Assembly (NCBI RefSeq): GCF_019649055.1 | Contig: NW_026570753.1 | Span: forward strand, 1-10,170 | DNA length: 10,170 nucleotides | Direction: 5' to 3' | Source: Paramacrobiotus metropolitanus | Lineage: Eukaryota > Tardigrada > Eutardigrada > Parachela > Macrobiotidae | Shown: positions 7,401 to 10,170 of the stretch, one piece after another | Layout of the letters: each line of letters starts with the position of its first letter | Position numbering within the stretch: position 1 is the stretch's first letter | The notes under the pieces: model-generated | What the model was told of the DNA's origin: nothing | Databases searched by the model: none | What the model saw: the letters and a program-made list of their open reading frames with translations, nothing else | Program-made: the position numbers and the translations under genes

Positions 7401-8455
7401 ATATCCATATCCGACCTTGTATCGACTGGCTTCTTTTCCAGGGAGGTCGGTTGTACTTGACCGACTTGCTGTTGTCCGACCTCTGAGGTCGGTGGAAGTT
7501 GCCCGACCTCAGTTCCGACTTGTGTTGTCGAACGAGGTCCGACCTCCATGGTCTGCCTTTGTTGACCGACCTTGGTCGGTGGAAGTAGTCCGACCTCAGT
7601 TCCGACTTGTGTTGTCGGGTGAGGTCCGACCTCAGTAGGCGGCTTCTGTTGACCAACCTCCTTGGTCGGTGGACTTCCATTCTTCTTGGTCGGCGAAATC
7701 CTCCCGACTTCTGTTGTCGGTTGGACTTGGCCAACTTCCTTGGTTGGTGATTGCTGTAGTCTTCCGACCTCAATTCCGACTTGTGTTGTCAGATGAGGTC
7801 CGACCTCCGGTTGAGGATAACCGACCCCCGAGGTCGGTTTCCGTTGACCGTCCTTAGAGGTTGGTGAAGCCCTACCGACTTCTGTGGTCGGTTGGACTTG
7901 ACCGATTTCCGTTATCGGTTGCTTCTCTCCGACCTTCGAGGTCGGTGAAGTCGCTCTACCCGAGTTGGGCGATGTCGACCTCTTCACGTCATCCGTCTGG
8001 TTAGGTGATGTGTGTCCGGCGTCGGTGACTTTCGTAGTCGTTACCGACTCCTGAGCTTTCTGTGAGCTCAGTTGAAGTCCTTCTGTTGAGTCCGTAGAGG
8101 TCGGTACACCATGTGGGTGTTCCGCCTCGGCATGAGACAATGTGGTCTCAGCCTGCAGATGCTCCATTTCCCCCCCGGTCGGGTGGGACGGGGCTGCTAA
8201 GCCAGCTCGGGGCTCGAGGAACGTCTTGTCGTGGGCGTCCTCGAAGCTGTCATCGGACGTTGGGTTGGAATCGGCGAGGAGGATCCGCTCGTTGCGCTTC
8301 TCCCTTGCCTCGGCCGACTTCGTTGAGTCCGTTGATGACGGCTGACTTTTATCCTGACCGGAGTGCCGTAGTGCATACGGCGCGTTGGAGGTCAGGCGCC
8401 GCGAATAGTCCGTGTTGAACTTTCGGGCGTATTCGTTTTCCTTCGGGTTCGACAT
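4418..8455 (-). CDS. gag: Gag polyprotein, giant form with repeat-rich N-terminus, long coiled coil and capsid domain
   Basis: Structural protein expected to assemble the cytoplasmic particle that packages element RNA. I start at the ATG at 8455 (context ACAACAATG, A at -3), not at an in-frame TTG 24 bases upstream; the protein is 1345 aa. Residues about 170-338 are a repeat array with PTxEVG units. Residues about 495-802 are rich in Glu, Gln, Lys, Arg and Leu in heptad-like order and read as a long coiled coil. Residues about 860-1040 are Pro/Thr/Gly-rich and probably disordered, followed by YPDQQGRG repeats (1041-1088). Residues about 1127-1292, from LPEYDGD on, match the Retrotrans_gag capsid pattern (conserved Trp/Phe positions, a WxxxFEERFGD stretch, then a segment with QETPEQYYDAM). 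Most Ty3/Gypsy Gags are about 300-500 aa, so this is unusually long. The frame ends in a Pro/Gln-rich tail without a zinc knuckle; that domain continues in the -1 frame. Confidence 0.85.
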   Translation of the reverse strand: MSNPKENEYARKFNTDYSRRLTSNAPYALRHSGQDKSQPSSTDSTKSAEAREKRNERILLADSNPTSDDSFEDAHDKTFLEPRAGLAAPSHPTGGEMEHLQAETTLSHAEAEHPHGVPTSTDSTEGLQLSSQKAQESVTTTKVTDAGHTSPNQTDDVKRSTSPNSGRATSPTSKVGEKQPITEIGQVQPTTEVGRASPTSKDGQRKPTSGVGYPQPEVGPHLTTQVGIEVGRLQQSPTKEVGQVQPTTEVGRISPTKKNGSPPTKEVGQQKPPTEVGPHPTTQVGTEVGLLPPTKVGQQRQTMEVGPRSTTQVGTEVGQLPPTSEVGQQQVGQVQPTSLEKKPVDTRSDMDIQWPKLPAKTGETEAPPRSGPHPAGSPTNIPMPNEKAISPSSRPSPTESRSTRATETQPKVKSPTSRPVDLKKRSPLMFELGDSGSGTPPPMDDVFDTTQVSRPSSRDGFFRTPVAPHLGNHRYQASTLEYTARKWIASTPPEKIEDVDRLRKRCQDLITQIVLADQIVNSTENQMSRSEDTHKLERKRWEKELAEANNGIAAQQRRIEHLESHLKRSDNPCRYDFEEIERLRSTLATSVESVFELKRRLATVEKDLADTQTALVESELAAGTFHQQLKQANEEAEVYRNEVDRYIVELKQADDEVDRQKYRIEQLEREMETLLVRAGRQLMAHYGQQPASPDRSRATNDLEQANAQLADQVYGLNDALKEEQRLRAQLEHSLAEAQKVYEAQQNRIAHLEVRENDLYNYGLDADKYIDDLNRYIDEMTTYTDDLDTEVRCLQEETKHLEQSRTEPPSYRTSMATDFHFEPSQTVRDILWDIKPKEEKKEQNFFVGVVTTNPLIGTPPQQQPLPHRPEPERNTSTAAPHVPTSNVPTTTTATSGTYTSTTYATHTSMHAPAPTTSHPNGPAPNQWGAGRRLGERTSSHPNMDDFGRLTISDSDYQRTRARSYNNDLPQGGRSGQPNPERPPADYPQDSQNVPRFRPTEGRAPPRRPFRGQHGRVNDLPPGFYQQPQRPPRAPAPQPEPYPAGYPDQQGRAYPDQQGRGYPQQQNYGYPEQQNQYYPDQQGRGYHAEQGWEANPPPPPYAADAQQAANRAFQETMIRVCARGRKQKLPEYDGDHNKLEGWLKQIRRFYAEAQEWHESDHTFMTDLIARLEGQAAQWHRDTAGSEPAGGWPVNLWLAKFEERFGDKNKEINAVTAMAKRKYRFGQETPEQYYDAMMNIKSRCDTITDQMALFHLKDNIHEPKLREALEIRMPATPVELRDYIRQFVNGKEMYDVAKGSRDTDYARVRATTPTPAPLPQAPVQTVYQPYMMPGYQSPRQHTCNRPHR
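5192..5335 (-). repeat. 24-bp tandem repeat encoding YPDQQGRG-type octapeptides in Gag
   Basis: About six in-frame units of 8 residues (YPDQQGRA, YPDQQGRG, YPQQQNYG, YPEQQNQY, YPDQQGRG and a degenerate last one) lie just before the capsid domain. Three units share nearly identical DNA, so the expansion is recent. Tyr/Gln/Gly-rich repeats of this kind are typical of disordered, self-associating segments; that role here is inference. Confidence 0.85.
7442..7948 (-). repeat. Gag PTxEVG repeat array built from short palindromes
   Basis: About 170 residues made of variants of P-T-x-E/K-V-G separated by short Gln/Pro/Gly linkers. At DNA level the Pro-Thr codons (CCGACC) and the Val-Gly codons (GTCGG) are inverted complements, so many units are hairpins: perfect examples are at 7929-7945, 7887-7892 with 7874-7879, 7821-7837 (6-bp arms), 7565-7580 and 7476-7492. 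A higher-order unit of 87 bp (29 aa) is also present: the same segment begins near 7491 and again near 7578. The reading frame is kept throughout. Replication slippage and unequal exchange would explain the array; the palindromic form is discussed as a finding. Confidence 0.85.
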
Positions 8456-8480
8456 TGTTGTCGGGTCAGGTCGGTTCAAG

Positions 8481-8488
8481 TGGAACCA
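8481..8488 (-). other. Weak primer-binding-site candidate (TGGTTCCA)
   Basis: On the minus strand TGGTTCCA lies 10 nt after the candidate LTR end and 25 nt before the Gag ATG. It would be complementary to a tRNA ending UGGAACCA. I do not recognise a specific tRNA, and the match beyond eight bases is unverified. Self-priming or an internal tRNA fragment remain alternatives. Confidence 0.25.
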
Positions 8489-8515
8489 ACGAGAGACTTG
8501 TACTGTTGTACAGTA

Positions 8516-8549
8516 AATTGAACTATCCCTTATGTGGGGATGTTCAATT
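8516..8549 (-). promoter_or_regulatory. Strong hairpin in the Gag leader
   Basis: Arms 8516-8529 and 8537-8549 pair over 13 bp with one bulged base (8524) around a 7-base loop. It sits about 60-95 nt upstream of the Gag ATG, next to the candidate LTR end and primer site, where packaging, dimerisation or primer-annealing structures usually lie in retroelements. A second small perfect hairpin (6-bp arms, 3-base loop) is at 8501-8515. Confidence 0.7.
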
Positions 8550-8602
8550 GAATCAGGAACGTCTTTCGGGTTCAGGAACTTCCGAGGGTCAGGATGGTCC
8601 GA

Positions 8603-8643
8603 CTTGATGTTGTTGTTGTTGTGTTGATGTGTCTGTGTGTGAC
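8603..8643 (-). repeat. CAA/CA-rich leader tract
   Basis: On the transcribed strand this reads as CA repeats followed by CAACAACAACAAC-type triplets. Such tracts have little secondary structure and occur in leaders of some well-translated RNAs. It lies between the promoter motifs and the leader hairpin, so it is probably transcribed. Confidence 0.65.
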
Positions 8644-8735
8644 TCAGTACACAACGTTACAATACAGTACTATGGTACAGTACAGTATGATAAGGTACTA
8701 CAGTAGAGTACGTCCTATACTACTGTGCTGACCAG
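8644..8735. repeat. GTAC/TACTGTA-rich tract
   Basis: Dense run of CAGTAC, GTAC and TACAGTA words with many small overlapping inverted repeats, for example GTACT/AGTAC at 8696-8712. The same word set recurs at 8499-8515 beside the candidate LTR end. Its function is unknown. Confidence 0.6.
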
Positions 8736-8737
8736 TA

Positions 8738-8745
8738 TGACGTCA
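8738..8745. promoter_or_regulatory. CRE palindrome TGACGTCA
   Basis: Full consensus site for CREB/ATF-type bZIP factors, with flank extending it to ACGTCACA (8740-8747). Confidence 0.5.
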
Positions 8746-8775
8746 CAGGGCTAAGTGGTCTTGCACTTCACTGCC

Positions 8776-8782
8776 TACGTCA
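8776..8782. promoter_or_regulatory. Variant CRE (TACGTCA)
   Basis: Shares the ACGTCACA core (8777-8784) with the two full CREs and is in the same orientation. Confidence 0.4.
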
Positions 8783-8802
8783 CAGAATGCGAGCCGCGTG
8801 CA

Positions 8803-8870
8803 AAATTTTAAAAAACGATGATTCACGCCTATGTTAAGCTTATGGGAAGTTTCCCCTGCACGCTGATTGG
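8803..8870 (-). promoter_or_regulatory. Candidate core promoter: CCAAT box and TATA-like tract
   Basis: On the minus strand AGCCAATCAG (CCAAT at 8870-8866) is followed about 50 bases later by a TTTTAAAATTTT tract (8803-8816). Initiation about 30 bases further, near 8775, would give a leader of about 320 nt before the Gag ATG. The spacing is ordinary for RNA polymerase II promoters, but the TATA match is poor and no clear initiator was seen. Confidence 0.35.
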
Positions 8871-8901
8871 CTAGCCTCAAAGTACTGAAAATCGAGCGTT
8901 C

Positions 8902-8909
8902 TGACGTCA
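8902..8909. promoter_or_regulatory. CRE palindrome TGACGTCA
   Basis: Second full consensus site, again extending to ACGTCACA (8904-8911). It is about 35 bases upstream (minus sense) of the CCAAT box. Confidence 0.5.
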
Positions 8910-9001
8910 CAAGGAAATTCAAGAATTTTCGCGCTTATTTTCGCGGAAAAACAAGAATATTTTTAGGTCGATCAGAGATGTTTTCTGGTCGAAATTTTAA
9001 T

Positions 9002-9051
9002 TTTTAAGCCGTTAGAAATAATTTCTAGGTTCTCAGAAATTTTTCTGACGG
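9002..9051. repeat. AT-rich hairpin unit, copy 1
   Basis: CCGTTAGAAA (9009-9018) pairs with TTTCTGACGG (9042-9051) apart from one wobble. Inside are two smaller palindromes, 9014-9026 and 9034-9047. The first half resembles 9170-9211, so this is a diverged direct repeat about 167 bp apart. Confidence 0.65.
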
Positions 9052-9135
9052 TGGAAAGTCCGTCAAATCAAGCAAAGTAAGAAGATGACCGACCTCTGCT
9101 CCGTTACACAGGGTGGTCAGTTAGGTCGGTAAAGT

Positions 9136-9166
9136 AATTTTGTAGGTCGGTTTCTCCGACAAAATT
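9136..9166. repeat. Hairpin with AGGTCGG in its stem
   Basis: AATTTT (9136-9141) pairs with AAAATT (9161-9166), and GTCGG (9146-9150) pairs with CCGAC (9156-9160) across a TTTCT loop, leaving a 4-base bulge. The inner stem is the same GTCGG/CCGAC pairing seen in the gag repeat array, here in non-coding DNA. Confidence 0.7.
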
Positions 9167-9169
9167 AAC

Positions 9170-9211
9170 TTTTTACCGTAGAAAAATTATTTCTAGTTCT
9201 TAGAAATAAAT
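9170..9211. repeat. AT-rich unit, copy 2
   Basis: Diverged repeat of 9002-9040: both have TTTTTA, CCGT, AGAAA, ATTTCTAG, TTCT and AGAAAT in the same order with small indels. Confidence 0.6.
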
Positions 9212-9331
9212 TTCAGCCGTTAGAAATTAAAAGTTATAGCTAGAATCGACCTGTGTCGACCTGTAACCGGGACTTTACCGTATGTTACTGTAGAGTCCGT
9301 GGAGGTCGGTGATCCGCCGTTGGGAGGTCGA

Positions 9332-10170
9332 ATTTCCGTTAGAGTTGCGGGTCGCCGTTCAAGGCGAAGGTCCCCGATTGTTGAGAGGCTCCTTCTGGGC
9401 GCTGCAGGCTACTGTCCGAGCCTGATCCGTCAGTTGGGATTGGGGAAGTTCCCGTTCGTCCGTCTGGGGCAGTCAGCCGAAGTGCTCTCCTTGTGTGGAA
9501 GAGCCAAAAGATAGGGCAAGCGAAGGTGGCAGGGATCGCTTTTGCGATCAACCTGTTGCTACCACAGTCGCTAGACAGCAAAGACCAGGTTGAAGCAGAG
9601 GCTGCGTTCGCAGTCAATCTGTTTTCAACCGTGGGTTCTTCGAGTTCTCCGCAAGTTATGCCTTTACCGTCTCCTCAAAGGATCCGATAAACCGAAAAAC
9701 CAGACGATCTGCTTACCATGTGACAGGCAAGCACAGAGAGCTCACAGGTGACTTTATTGTACAAATAAAGTGGAGCAAATGCCGCGTGAATGCGGGGAAA
9801 AACACAACAAAGGCCAATGTCTGGCAGGAAAATGAGCAGTCAAGTTGCTGCGAGCTAGTTCTAGAGCGTAATGAAATGTAGAGAAAGAAATGTGCTGGCG
9901 GCAACGGCGTCACGCTGTCCAGACACACGGAATGTGAGTGCGCAGACTGGACTCGTATCCAACGCGAGCGAATATACGCTGAGTCATACAGCGAGAGAGA
10001 GGAGCGAGAGAGCAAGTATGCTCAGTGAGTGCGCCCGCGGTGTATCCGCATAGGCGGAGAGTGCAGTGCAGCCACTCACGTACGTACAAGAGAGGGCGAA
10101 TCAGCATGTGTGCAGTGATACGCATACGCAAAGTGGCGTATCTATCACGCAGGCTGTCGTGCCTCTAACA
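9332..10170. other. Non-coding stretch without recognised genes (flank or outer LTR)
   Basis: Short open frames exist on both strands but none shows a family motif, convincing composition or a good start. Visible landmarks are the AATAAA palindrome (9751-9771), a GA-rich patch (9989-10014), ACGTACGTAC near 10078, and an inverted repeat GATACGC/GCGTATC (10117-10123 and 10136-10142). The AGGTCG motif of the element is absent here. I see no tRNA or rRNA. Confidence 0.5.
9751..9771. terminator. Perfect palindrome carrying AATAAA on both strands
   Basis: ACTTTATT and AATAAAGT flank the 5-base loop GTACA, giving 8-bp arms. AATAAA reads on the plus strand at 9764-9769 and on the minus strand at 9753-9758, so it could act as a polyadenylation signal either way. 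No gene is recognised on either side, so its use is unproven. Confidence 0.35.

Larger units (their letters stand above)
1..9331 (-). mobile_element. Large Ty3/Gypsy-like LTR retrotransposon, 5' part (control region, gag, protease)
   Basis: The order on the minus strand is control region, Gag capsid, zinc-knuckle nucleocapsid, retropepsin, pre-RT linker, which is the Ty3/Gypsy-type order up to the reverse transcriptase. The three coding pieces are intron-free and cover most of 15-8455. The left end is cut by the window before any reverse transcriptase, so the clade cannot be settled; BEL/Pao is less likely but not excluded. The right limit is not resolved: 9331 is where the element-wide AGGTCG motif stops, and the LTR may extend further. 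Two frame interruptions (4418-4619 and 3741) mean this copy either uses recoding or is defective. No second LTR or target-site duplication is in view to date or delimit the insertion. Confidence 0.85.
8499..9331 (-). promoter_or_regulatory. Probable 5' LTR / control region of the element
   Basis: Non-coding stretch of about 830 bp upstream of Gag. It holds eight AGGTCG motifs on either strand, three ACGTCACA sites, a CCAAT box, a TATA-like tract, AT-rich hairpins and a CAA-rich leader, which suits promoter and leader functions. If the inner LTR end is the TGTAC at 8499 (reading ...GTACA on the minus strand), the LTR would end in CA as usual. The outer end cannot be fixed without the 3' LTR. 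Confidence 0.5.

Noticed and set aside
7219-7773. Minus-strand 184-aa frame rich in Arg, Pro and Ser
   Set aside because: An out-of-frame reading of the gag PTxEVG array; repeats that are multiples of three keep all frames open.
7442-7948. Possible CRISPR-like array of short palindromic repeats
   Set aside because: Units are in-frame coding repeats of irregular spacing without unique spacers, in a eukaryotic retroelement.
8471-8488. Full-length 18-nt primer site, because the plus strand resembles GGTTCAA of a tRNA T-arm
   Set aside because: In a real tRNA the T-loop lies further from the CCA end than here, so the T-arm likeness is probably coincidental; only the 8-base TGGTTCCA candidate is retained, at low confidence.
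9299-9690. Overlapping short frames on both strands as a possible exon
   Set aside because: No recognisable domain, no clear splice-site pair, and good frames on both strands at once; this is likely chance.
10115-10148. Inverted repeat near the right edge as a transposon terminal repeat
   Set aside because: Arms of only 6-7 bp with alternative registers, and no partner end visible in the window.

Overview
The window is eukaryotic. It contains the 5' two-thirds, read on the minus strand, of a large Ty3/Gypsy-type LTR retrotransposon. The lines of evidence are long intron-free minus-strand frames with a Retrotrans_gag-type capsid region, a CCHC zinc knuckle and RGG boxes, then a retropepsin with a DTGA active site and an LLG flap partner, then a beta-rich pre-reverse-transcriptase linker. 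CRE, CCAAT and AATAAA motifs fit a metazoan, probably invertebrate, host, but I cannot name a species. No bacterial features are present. Reverse transcriptase, RNase H, integrase and the 3' LTR would lie to the left of base 1 and are not seen.

Layout, in the direction of transcription (right to left). 10170-9332 holds no recognised gene: it has a symmetric AATAAA palindrome, a GA-rich patch and small inverted repeats, and is either flank or the upstream part of a long LTR. 9331-8499 is the probable 5' control/LTR region: AT-rich hairpins, a dense cluster of AGGTCG motifs, three ACGTCACA (CRE-like) sites, a CCAAT box, a TATA-like tract, a GTAC-rich tract and a CAA-repeat leader. A strong hairpin (8516-8549) and a weak primer-binding-site candidate precede the Gag ATG at 8455. 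Gag (8455-4418) is very large (1345 aa), with a disordered repeat-rich N-terminus, about 300 residues of coiled coil, and then the capsid domain. The nucleocapsid segment (to 3741) is in the -1 frame relative to Gag. A single UAG separates it from the 1200-aa protease frame (3617-15), which shares its phase.

The Gag, nucleocapsid and protease pieces therefore look like one Gag-Pro(-Pol) programme interrupted by one frame change and one stop codon. Either this copy uses recoding (-1 frameshift, UAG readthrough), or it has a small number of inactivating mutations or assembly errors.

The most unusual signal is the short motif AGGTCGG and its complement. It is arrayed as palindromes in the gag coding repeats, occurs in all three reading frames in the protease ORF, and is strongly over-represented in the non-coding control region. 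In the gag palindromes some codon pairs co-vary in a way that keeps base pairing. This suggests a DNA- or RNA-level role, such as a protein-binding array or a structured RNA, overlaid on the coding sequence.
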